A DNA stretch of 64,000 nt, taken from contig WOVA01000004.1 of assembly GCA_009773155.1 (NCBI GenBank), positions 38,902-102,901 on the forward strand. The letters run 5' to 3'. Origin of the DNA: Elusimicrobiota bacterium (GTDB lineage: Bacteria; Elusimicrobiota; Elusimicrobia; Elusimicrobiales; UBA9959). Below, in pieces: positions 56,780-64,000 of the stretch (position 1 is its first letter; each line of letters begins with the position of its first letter). The position numbers were made by a program, and so were the translations under genes. Below the pieces are notes generated by a model. It did not search any database. It was given only the letters and a program-made list of their open reading frames with translations, and was not told the DNA's origin.

Positions 56780-57838
56780 TCAACCGCCTATGCTGCTCAT
56801 CTCGATATGGCCGGAGCCGGGAGTATCCTTGCGGTGATTAGATTTTACTAAAAATACCTTTTTTATATAGGAGTACAGCGCCTCTTCGGGCGCGCCGCGG
56901 CGCAGGAGGTCCCGGAGGTCATGCGTGGCGCCTGCGAAAAGGCAGGGATAAACTTTGCCGGCGCAGTCCATGCGGACGCGGTTGCAGGCCCCGCAGAAAT
57001 AATCGCTGCGGCCGCTGATAAACCCGATGCGCCCCTTCGCGCCGCGCAGTTTATAAACCCTGGCCGGGCCGGCCGGTCGCAGTGCTCGGAACAACGAGCC
57101 TCCGGCTCCACAGGTGCCGGGCGCTATATCGCCCGGCCCCGGCACCGACTGCGGCGAATGCCGCCCTAATCCGTCAGCCTGCGACGGAGCGACCGCCTCC
57201 AGCGGCCCCAGCGCGTCCTCGATCCTGCGCCGCGTCGCCGCGGTGGGCACCAGCGCGTCGCCCAGCCTGGCGGCCCGCGCGTTCGTCGCGTAGAACTCGA
57301 TGAAACGCACCGACAGCGGGCGGTCCAGCGTCAGCCGCGCGAAATCGGCGGCCTCGGCGTCGTTGAGCCGCCGCATCAGCACGACGTTCAGCTTCACGCC
57401 GCGCGGCCACATCTCCAGCGCCGCCTCCACGCCGCGCCACACCTTGTCGAAGGAAACAGAGCCGGTTATTTTCTCGAAAGTCTCTTTTTTCAGCGAGTCC
57501 AGGCTTATATTGACGCGGTCCAGCCCCGCCTCGCGCAGCGGCGCGGCCAGTTCTTCGAGCAGCAGGCCGTTGGTGGTAAGAGCCAGTTCCTCGAGCCCGG
57601 GGATGGCCCGCAGCATCTCCACCAGCCCGACGATGTTCTTCCTGACCAGCGGCTCGCCGCCCGTGAGGCGCACCTTGCGCACGCCGGCCTTGACGAAGGC
57701 GGCGACGGCCCGGGTTATCTCCTCGTGGCGCAGCAGGTCCTCGTGCCGGAGGAAGCCCCGCTTCTCCAGCGGGGTGCAGTAGACGCAGTTGAGATTGCAC
57801 CTGTCGGTCAGCGACAGGCGCAGGTAATCTATTCCCAT
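56780..57838 (-). CDS. moaA: GTP 3',8-cyclase MoaA with an in-frame repeat insertion
   Basis: 352 residues. Radical-SAM motif TDRCNLNCVYCTP, LTGGEPLVRKNIVGLVEML, and the C-terminal cluster FCGACNRVRMDCAGKVYPCLF; it ends SSIGG with the family's Gly-Gly tail. Between DALGPLEAV and ARVYKLRGAKGRIGFIS, where the family has a short loop, it has about 40 extra residues (SQADGLGRHSPQSVPGPGDI...). These are encoded by a 96-base composite repeat (57084-57179), which keeps the frame. The insertion precedes the GTP-binding C-terminal part, so activity depends on loop tolerance. It overlaps moeA by 10 bases. Confidence 0.94.
   Translation of the reverse strand: MGIDYLRLSLTDRCNLNCVYCTPLEKRGFLRHEDLLRHEEITRAVAAFVKAGVRKVRLTGGEPLVRKNIVGLVEMLRAIPGLEELALTTNGLLLEELAAPLREAGLDRVNISLDSLKKETFEKITGSVSFDKVWRGVEAALEMWPRGVKLNVVLMRRLNDAEAADFARLTLDRPLSVRFIEFYATNARAARLGDALVPTAATRRRIEDALGPLEAVAPSQADGLGRHSPQSVPGPGDIAPGTCGAGGSLFRALRPAGPARVYKLRGAKGRIGFISGRSDYFCGACNRVRMDCAGKVYPCLFAGATHDLRDLLRRGAPEEALYSYIKKVFLVKSNHRKDTPGSGHIEMSSIGG
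57084..57179. repeat. 96-base composite repeat (families C and B) inside moaA
   Basis: Starts GCTCGGAACAACGAGCCTCC (family C, also at 15706-15746 inverted) and ends with GGCACCGACTGCGGCGAATG...GTCAGCC (family B, inverted relative to copies 1 and 2). Ninety-six bases is 32 codons, so the insert is in frame. Confidence 0.8.
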
Positions 57839-59013
57839 GTCAGAAATTTAACCTTGCCGCCTTTTTTCACCGCTCCGCCCTCGGGCACGGCCGTGAAGGC
57901 CCGGGCGCCGGCCAGCGCCAGTATATCGGCCGAGCCGCTGTGGTCCAGCGGCGAGAGGGAGTGTTCAGCGCGGACATTTACCCGCGAGAGCATCATGGCG
58001 CGGCGCGGCGTACGCGGGTCGAATTTGACCGCGCAGGTCCCGTCGCGGAATTCGGGCCCGTGGTCCGGCCGCCCGGACATCTTCCTTATAGCCGGCCCGA
58101 TATAGGCGAGATAGGCCAGGAAATTGGCCAGCGGGTTGCCGGGCACGCCGAAAACAAGCCGCCTCCCTTTGACGCCGAAGAACATGGGTTTGCCGGGCCG
58201 CACGCGGACATTGTGGAACACTTTTTTTACGCCGAGGGACTTCAGTATCCCCGGGACAAGGTCATAGTCGCCCATCGAGACGCCGCCGGAGATCACCGTG
58301 ATATCGGACTTCAGCGCACGGGCCAGCGCGGCCTTCAGCCGCCGCGGCTCGTCGCGCACTATCTCCGGCTCGGCGGCCACGCCGTCCTGTCCCAACAGCA
58401 CTGAAAGCATGGGCCCGTTGCTGTTGTAAATGCCGTATTTCGGACGCCGCGCGCCGGGCGGAACTATTTCCCCGCCCGTATTGACCAGGGCCACCGACGG
58501 CAGCGCGCCGCAGCGCACGCGGGCGCGGCCGGCCGCGGCCAGCACGGCGATATGCTGCGGTCCGATGACCGTGCCGCGGCGCAGCACGACCTGGCCTTTC
58601 CGTATGTCCTCGCCGCGGCGGGCCATATTCTCCCCCCGCTTTATCCCGCGGCTGAAAACCACGCGCCCGTTCTTTTCCGCTGAAAATTCGACCATCATGA
58701 CGGCGTCCGCTCCGGCGGGCACCGGGGCGCCGGTCATTATCTTGACGCCTTCGCCGGCGCGCAGGCGTCCCTGGAAATTCTCGCCCGCCTGTATCAGGCC
58801 GGGGCGGCGGCGCAGTTCCCGTCCCTTCGCCAGGTCCGCGGCGCGCAGCGCCCAGCCGTCCACCGCGCTTTTGACGAAGGGCGGCATCTCCACCGCCGAG
58901 CGCACGTCTTCGGCCAGCGCCCGCCCGACGGCGTCTTCTATGCGCACGGCCTCCGGGGCGAGCGGTCCGGCTTTCTTCAGCACCGCGGCTATAGCTTCTT
59001 CGAAAGTGATCAT
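57829..59013 (-). CDS. moeA: Molybdopterin molybdenumtransferase MoeA
   Basis: 394 residues. It inserts molybdate or tungstate into adenylated molybdopterin. Family motifs: PPFVKSAVDGWALRA, RAGEGVKIMTGAPVPAGADAVMMVE, GGEIVPPGARRPKYGIYNSNG, VISGGVSMGDYDLVPGIL, VRVRPGKPMFFGV and VFGVPGNPLANFLAY, followed by a C-terminal beta domain. In AOR organisms a MoeA is thought to load tungstate. The tupC stop lies 4 bases before its start, so transport and insertion are encoded together. It overlaps moaA by 10 bases. Confidence 0.95.
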   Translation of the reverse strand: MITFEEAIAAVLKKAGPLAPEAVRIEDAVGRALAEDVRSAVEMPPFVKSAVDGWALRAADLAKGRELRRRPGLIQAGENFQGRLRAGEGVKIMTGAPVPAGADAVMMVEFSAEKNGRVVFSRGIKRGENMARRGEDIRKGQVVLRRGTVIGPQHIAVLAAAGRARVRCGALPSVALVNTGGEIVPPGARRPKYGIYNSNGPMLSVLLGQDGVAAEPEIVRDEPRRLKAALARALKSDITVISGGVSMGDYDLVPGILKSLGVKKVFHNVRVRPGKPMFFGVKGRRLVFGVPGNPLANFLAYLAYIGPAIRKMSGRPDHGPEFRDGTCAVKFDPRTPRRAMMLSRVNVRAEHSLSPLDHSGSADILALAGARAFTAVPEGGAVKKGGKVKFLTWE

Positions 59014-59017
59014 ATTC

Positions 59018-60087
<1,070 letters not shown>

Positions 60088-60091
<4 letters not shown>

Positions 60092-60804
60092 CGGGTTATC
60101 ACCTTGTTCTGCTGTATCAGGGTAAGCGCCAGGTTCACGACGAAGCCCAGAGCGAGCAGGACCAGCCCTATGGCTATGGCCATGTCGAAATTGCCCATCT
60201 GCGTCTCCATGACCGTGGCCGTGGTCAGCATGCGGGTCTGGTGGCGGATGTTGCCGCCCACTATCATGACGGCCCCCACCTCCGCCACCAGCCGGCCGAA
60301 GCCGGCTATGACGGCGGCGACCATGGTCAGCCTCAGCTCCCGCAGGCAGACCAGTATCGCCTGCCATTCGGTGGCGCCCAGCGCCAGCACCTGCCGGTAG
60401 AACCGCCGGTCCACGCTCTGCATGGCCGAGATGGTCAGCGCGGTGATTATCGGCAGCGCGATGACCACCTGCGCCATTATCATGCCCTTGGGCGTATAGA
60501 GCCAGTTCAGGAAGCCCAGCGGGCCGCTGCGCGCCAGGAAAAGCATGACCACCAGCCCCGCCACCACCGGCGGCAGGCCCATACCGGTATTGACCAGCGC
60601 TATCAGCAGCTTCTTCAGCGGGAATCTTTTGACGGCGATCCAGGCGCCCAGCGGCACGCCCGCCGCGACGGCTATCAGCGTGGCCAGCAGCGACACCGTC
60701 AGCGACAGCCGGGCGATGGAGAAGATCTCCGGGTTCCCGCTGAGTATCAGCCCTACGGCCTTCCTGAAGCCTTCTATTATAAATTCCATAATCTGAGGAA
60801 ACAT
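60088..60804 (-). CDS. tupB: Tungstate ABC transporter permease
   Basis: 238 residues with about five TM helices. The core reads SLTVSLLATLIAVAAGVPLGAWIAV, VNTGMGLPPVVAGLVVMLFLA, the EAA-like cytoplasmic loop ALGATEWQAILVCLRELRLTMVAAVIAGFGRLVAEVGAVMIVGGN, and a final helix. The G-L-P-P-V-V-A-G and R-x-x-x-E-V-G-A-V-M stretches are typical of TupB permeases. It is the first gene of the cofactor operon, divergent from a nitroreductase across a REP-like element. Its binding protein TupA is encoded 2 kb away. Confidence 0.93.
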
Positions 60805-60846
60805 TATTTTACAATTATCCCTCCCCCGCCGTCCCGCCTTAATTCC

Positions 60847-60892
60847 GGGGACAGTATACGCATTTACTGTCGGAAATAGATATACTGTCCCC
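60847..60892. repeat. Short REP-like element in the tupB/nitroreductase divergent region
   Basis: GGGGACAGTATACGCATTTA with right arm AGATATACTGTCCCC, giving about 12 bases of pairing around a short centre. It lies in the 107-base gap between the two divergent starts and contains TATACT, which could serve as a -10 for the nitroreductase gene. Confidence 0.75.
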
Positions 60893-60911
60893 GGATTGGG
60901 CAGGAGGGGAC

Positions 60912-61490
60912 ATGGACGTAAAAGAAGCCATTGAGAAGAGGCGGGCCTACCGGGCGCTGGGGCCGGCGGACATTACCGACGGGCTGATGGCGGAACTGGC
61001 CGAAGCCGCGCGGCTGATGCCGTCCTGCTTCAATAACCAGCCCTGGAAATTCGTCTTCGTGCGTTCCCCGGAAGCGCTCTCCAGGGTGCACGCCTGCCTC
61101 AGCAAGCACAATGACTGGGTGAAAAGCGCGTCGCTGATCATCGCCGCCTTCGCCGCGAAGGACCGCGACTGCGTCATCAAGGAGCGGGAATACTACCTTT
61201 TCGACCTGGGCCAGGCCGTGGGGGCCCTGCAGCTGCGCGCCACCGAGCTCGGCCTGGTGGCCCACCCGATAGCCGGCTTCGACAACGAGGCCGTGCGCAA
61301 GGCGCTGGGCATACCCGCCGGCAACATGGTCATAACTCTGATCAATGTCGGCAAAAAGACAGAGAATAAAGGGGCGCTGACGCCGCAGCAGGCCGCCGCG
61401 GAGGACGAGCGCCCGGCGCGGCTGCCGGCGGAGAATATCTACAGCGTGGACGCCTACGACGAACGGCTGGAGGCCAGGCCGGCCCGCTGA
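60912..61490 (+). CDS. Nitroreductase-family flavoprotein
   Basis: 192 residues. EAIEKRRAYRALGPADIT near the start with Arg residues for the FMN phosphate, AARLMPSCFNNQPWKFVFVRS (Asn-Gln-Pro-Trp typical), LGQAVGALQLRATELGLVAHPIAGFDNEAVRKALGIPAGNMVITLINVG with the conserved C-terminal arm. Such enzymes reduce nitro compounds or quinones with NAD(P)H. AGGAGGGG sits before the ATG. The gene is single, ending 140 bases before a bidirectional terminator. A role in the tungsten module is not indicated. Confidence 0.9.
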   Translation: MDVKEAIEKRRAYRALGPADITDGLMAELAEAARLMPSCFNNQPWKFVFVRSPEALSRVHACLSKHNDWVKSASLIIAAFAAKDRDCVIKEREYYLFDLGQAVGALQLRATELGLVAHPIAGFDNEAVRKALGIPAGNMVITLINVGKKTENKGALTPQQAAAEDERPARLPAENIYSVDAYDERLEARPAR

Positions 61491-61631
61491 GCCGGCGGCG
61501 CAGTTCCCGGCGAGACCAAGAGCGAGGCGCGGAGCGGCAGTGCCGCAGCCGCGGGCGTGCGCCATGATCCTCTTATATAGAGAAGTTGACCGGCCCATCC
61601 ACCCGCTTCTGCGATAACCAGGCCTCAATGT

Positions 61632-61668
61632 AAAAGCCCGGCCGCCAAAAATTCGCGGCCGGGCTTTT
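61632..61668. terminator. Bidirectional intrinsic terminator
   Basis: AAAAGCCCGGCCGC ... GCGGCCGGGCTTTT is a near-perfect 14-base inverted repeat with A and T runs on both sides. It lies between the nitroreductase (plus) and the secreted-protein gene (minus) and can end both. Confidence 0.92.
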
Positions 61669-61685
61669 CACAGCTTCCCGGCTGA

Positions 61686-62426
61686 TTATCCGATATATAC
61701 CACAACTACGTGGTACTCGATATTATTGTCGCCCCAGTATTGCTCCACTTCTATCGTTCTGTTGAACAGGACTTCTAACCCCTTGCGCAGGAGGCCCTGT
61801 TCCATCCGGGACCGGCTGTTTTCCACCTGGCTCTTGGACTTTACGATGTCGTAGTCGTTGCGCAGCATAGGCCTTGATTTGTAGCGGACATAGCTTATAT
61901 TAACGAGGCTGACGCTTCGAATATGCGCGCCGGAGCGTTTTAAAGCGGAAACAGCCGCATCAATTTCCCAGTTTTTAAAGAACTGCTGCCGCGGAATCGC
62001 GTAACTTTCCGGACTGATTTCAGGCCCCTCGTATACTATGGTATACCCGTAGTGTATGTTTAGTCCGACCCCATCAATGGGTTCCGTATGAAACTGGACC
62101 CCATTCTCGGGGGAGTCGATGATCTTAACATTCATCTCCTGCAGGGCCTTAAGCATTCCCTGGTATTCCGCTGTGGCGGATTCTTTGTTGCCGAAATGCT
62201 CTCTCTTCAGGATGTTCCGCCCTGGCCGAGGGAGATTCCGGGATTTAAGACCATTACCGGGGCCCGGTTCCGGGTTCACTGCCTTGAAGATAACCGCCTC
62301 CGGGATCCCTATCTCGTGCGGTTCCGAACCGAAAAGGTCGCTGGCGGCCGTCTGGGCCTTCAGTGACCCGGCCGTGCCAATAGCAACCGCGATAGAAAAT
62401 AAAAATAAGTTAGATTTTTCCATCAT
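61686..62426 (-). CDS. Secreted protein of unknown function behind a structured leader
   Basis: 246 residues with a signal peptide (NLFLFSIAVAIGTAGSLKAQ). The mature part starts with basic, Pro-rich sequence (GPGNGLKSRNLPRPGRNILK) and then a compact alpha/beta domain (GVGLNIHYGYTIVYEGPEISPESYAIPRQQFFKNWEIDAAVSALKRSGAHIRSVSLVNISYVRYKS) ending VEQYWGDNNIEYHVVVVYIG. I do not recognise it. A MM start leaves two possible ATGs (62426, 62423). A copy of the candidate leader element lies 66 bases upstream, as also seen upstream of the secreted gene at 14866, though the two proteins are not obviously similar. Confidence 0.65.
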   Translation of the reverse strand: MMEKSNLFLFSIAVAIGTAGSLKAQTAASDLFGSEPHEIGIPEAVIFKAVNPEPGPGNGLKSRNLPRPGRNILKREHFGNKESATAEYQGMLKALQEMNVKIIDSPENGVQFHTEPIDGVGLNIHYGYTIVYEGPEISPESYAIPRQQFFKNWEIDAAVSALKRSGAHIRSVSLVNISYVRYKSRPMLRNDYDIVKSKSQVENSRSRMEQGLLRKGLEVLFNRTIEVEQYWGDNNIEYHVVVVYIG

Positions 62427-62492
62427 TTACCCCCTCGCTTTATACCTGACCTTCCGATCGTACTCCGGTATTTTTTGCCGCTCCGCCGCGAC

Positions 62493-62597
62493 TTTTCACC
62501 AGAAAAAAGGAAAGCAAGTTTTACCGCGCTTCCCCTGATTACCCCCCGGTTACGGCCGGGGCGTGGACACTCCGGGACCAATTCCCCTAATTACAAG
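62493..62597 (-). promoter_or_regulatory. Candidate structured 5' leader, copy 2
   Basis: On the minus strand: TTGTAATTAGGGG-AATTGG-TCCC, the linker GGAGTGTCCACGCCCC, a CCGGCC...CGGGG hairpin, ATCAGGGGAA, a GGAAGCG...TTGCTTTCC hairpin and CTGGTGAAAA. The order and the linkers GGAGTRTCCACG, CAGGGGAA and CTGGTGAAAA match copy 1, while stem bases differ, as expected for an RNA structure kept by compensating changes. Confidence 0.6.
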
Positions 62598-62835
62598 TAA
62601 AATCAGACCTAATAGTATAGCCGGAACACACCCCTCCCAAGAAGTGTCCCTGGACCCGCTCCGACATAGGTCCTTTGGCCCCGTCAGCACTTGTGGCGGC
62701 TCGGCGAGAAGCGCACCGAGCCGTGCGCACAGATCTGAGATTCGGGATATCCGGGTGGTGGACTCTTATCCCAGCGATGGCCCTCGACATCCCCAGGCAT
62801 ACTTGTTCCGCTTTAGGGTTGTTATCGTTAACCGG
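62598..62835. other. Non-coding gap between the leader and tupA
   Basis: About 240 bases with no ORF showing homology or a proper start. The track's ORFs here (62563 and 62675 plus, 62587 minus) have no ribosome sites or family features. GGCTCGGCGAGAAGCG...GAGCCG is a possible hairpin. Nothing further recognised. Confidence 0.5.
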
Positions 62836-63660
62836 CTATTTAGCCGGCAGGTCCCAGTGGAAGAGAGGCTCGCCGTACTTGTCGGCGCCGAATTTTTCCG
62901 TGATGGCGCGGGAACGCTCTGAAAGCACGAAAGAATAGAAGGCCCGCGCCCCGGCCGCGTTCGCCTTGGGGAATCTCTCCGGGTTCACAAGTATGAGGCT
63001 GTAGCGGTTGAGCAGGGCGGGGTCTCCCTCGTGGACGACGGCCAGCGACAGGTTCCCGCGCATGGACAGCCAGGTGGAGCGGTCGGCCAGGACATAGGCC
63101 CTCTTCTCCCCGGCGATGGACAGCGTGCCGGCCATGCCCTGCCCCGCCTCGAGGTAGCCCGGCCAGGCCGGCTTCACGCCGGCGGCTTCCCACACTTTCA
63201 TCTCTTTTACATGCGTGCCGCTCTTGTCGGCGCGTGAAATGAAAGTCGCCCCGGACGCGGCTATTTTCCTGAACGCCTCGGCGGCAGTCTTAACGCCCCC
63301 GACCCCGGCCGGATCGGCGGCGGGGCCGAGCAGGACAAAATCGTTGTGGAGGAAGGTGACGCGGTCCGTGCCGAACCCTTGCGCGACGAAATCCGCCTCG
63401 GCGTCCGGGCTGTGCACCCAGAGCAGGTCCGCCTCGCCCGTGCGGCCCAGCTGCATGGCCTGGCCGGAGCCGACCGCTATGGCCTGCAGCGTCCACTTCC
63501 CGTCCTTATGGAACTCTTCGGTCAGCGCGTCCAGCAGGCCGCTGTCGCGCACGCTGGTGGTGGTCGCCAGGCGCACCACGCCCCGCTGCGCCGGGTCCCC
63601 GGCGCAGCCGGCGGCCAGCGCGAAGCACAGCGATATGGTGGAAATTTTAATTTTCGTCAT
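62836..63660 (-). CDS. tupA: Tungstate ABC transporter substrate-binding lipoprotein TupA
   Basis: The start at 63660 (MTKIKISTISLCFALAAGC) gives a lipoprotein signal and has GGAGGAG before the ATG; the track's start lies upstream. 274 residues. The tungstate-binding hallmark TTTSVRDSGLLDAL is at the mature N-terminus. Also typical: AIAVGSGQAMQLGRTGEADLLWVHSP, FLHNDFVLLGPAADP, FISRADKSGTHVKE, and LILVNPERFPKANAAGARAF. It feeds tungstate to the TupBC transporter encoded ~2 kb away, separated by a nitroreductase and an unknown gene. This supports tungsten rather than molybdenum as the main metal. Confidence 0.95.
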   Translation of the reverse strand: MTKIKISTISLCFALAAGCAGDPAQRGVVRLATTTSVRDSGLLDALTEEFHKDGKWTLQAIAVGSGQAMQLGRTGEADLLWVHSPDAEADFVAQGFGTDRVTFLHNDFVLLGPAADPAGVGGVKTAAEAFRKIAASGATFISRADKSGTHVKEMKVWEAAGVKPAWPGYLEAGQGMAGTLSIAGEKRAYVLADRSTWLSMRGNLSLAVVHEGDPALLNRYSLILVNPERFPKANAAGARAFYSFVLSERSRAITEKFGADKYGEPLFHWDLPAK

Positions 63661-63904
63661 TTCTCCTCCGGGATAAATATTACAAAATAGTGGGTTTACC
63701 AATAGATCGCCATTGGCGGTTTTCGATTTCCTGCCTGCATTGCGCTGGATTTCGCCGCGCCCGGTCAAGGAGAACTTCGCGCCGCCCCGCGGCTACCGCT
63801 ACCCTTTCATGGCGGAGAAGCAGGGCTCAGAGTCCGCTGCCGCAAGGGCCAGGCGGGAACCCGCGACCGCCCAAAAGGCCGCCGCCGGGGCCTGAAAGAC
63901 ACGG
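63661..63904. other. Gap between tupA and the intron end
   Basis: About 240 bases. A 60-codon ORF from a TTG (63713-63895 plus, VFDFLPALRWISPRPVKENF) has no ribosome site and no recognised family; it could be a real small gene or the end of something interrupted. TupA's promoter region may lie at ~63670-63700 (TAATAT-like hexamer). Confidence 0.35.
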
Positions 63905-64000
63905 ATCGGGTAGGAGGCGGGTGATTAGTTCACCCGCCGTCCTCCCACACCACCGTACGTGCCGTTCGGCATACGGCGGTTCGGAAGTCTTCAGAGACCG
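63905..64000 (-). mobile_element. 3' end of a group II intron (domains V and VI), cut by the window edge
   Basis: On the minus strand ACCGCCGTA-TGCC-GAAC-GGCA-CG-TACGGTGGT folds as a domain V: 9-pair lower stem, a two-base CG bulge, a short upper stem and a four-base loop. It is followed by GGACGGCGGGTGA-ACTAA-TCACCCGCC, the domain VI stem, an A seven bases from the end, and the 3' end ..CCTACCCGAT. The reverse transcriptase, if present, lies outside the window to the right. Confidence 0.78.

Noticed and set aside
63713-63895. 60-codon ORF next to the intron end as a gene
   Set aside because: TTG start, no ribosome site, no family; left as a gap description.

Overview
The window is about 64 kb of GC-rich DNA from a Gram-negative bacterium. 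It carries lipoproteins with lipoboxes, a Pal homologue, a TolC/RND pump, several outer-membrane beta-barrels, PorV-like proteins, a FlgD-Ig-repeat surface protein and a tungsten aldehyde:ferredoxin oxidoreductase. That mix resembles high-GC Elusimicrobiota or a related anaerobic lineage. This placement comes from gene content only and has not been checked.

Layout. 1-10.2 kb: two PorV-like barrels, a large repeat-bearing surface protein, a coiled-coil/propeller membrane protein, and a diguanylate cyclase translationally coupled to a solute-binding-protein-like cytosolic protein. 10.3-16 kb: tsaD, ctpA, an EnvC-like gene and an FtsX-like gene (no ftsE beside it), then a secreted protein behind a structured leader. 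16-22.8 kb: two TetR genes and an RND pump; the second TetR is fused in frame to the TolC-type channel. 22.8-30 kb: a PLD-like protein, glgA, galT, scpB, scpA, trpS and an M50 protease. 30-35 kb: a histidine kinase, tRNA-Arg(GCG), a small Cys-rich protein, an M32 carboxypeptidase, a ThiF-like protein and ppnP. 35-42.8 kb is accessory DNA: an AAA/DUF4143 ATPase, a second broken copy of that family, an XRE regulator, relics, and an envelope cassette with a C39-like peptidase, a barrel and secreted proteins. 42.8-46.5 kb: a PAS histidine kinase and a coupled AOR/MoaD-like pair. 46.6-54 kb: a divergent short sigma-54-like protein, Pal, two DUF4398-like lipoproteins behind a sigma-54-type promoter, and an NtrC/NtrB-type pair. 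54-63.7 kb: an SpmA/SpmB-like protein and a tightly packed molybdopterin/tungstate run (mog, MOSC, moaC, moaA, moeA, tupC, tupB), with tupA a few genes away. The last ~96 bases look like the 3' end of a group II intron.

How parts fit together. The AOR, its MoaD-like protein, the pterin-cofactor genes and TupABC together describe import of tungstate and assembly of a tungsten enzyme. The sigma-54-like protein, the sigma-54-type promoter and the NtrC-family activator (with GAFTDA in place of GAFTGA) may form a local circuit for the Pal/DUF4398 envelope operon.

Most unusual features. (1) Short palindromic repeats sit in frame inside protein genes, including tsaD, moaA, tupC, scpB and ftsX, and share GGGGAC...GTCCCC ends with intergenic repeats. 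(2) A single ORF joins a TetR repressor to a TolC channel with a signal-peptide-like segment at the junction. (3) Two copies of a leader element have conserved linkers but differing hairpin sequences, both upstream of uncharacterised secreted-protein genes. (4) The sigma-54-like module described above.
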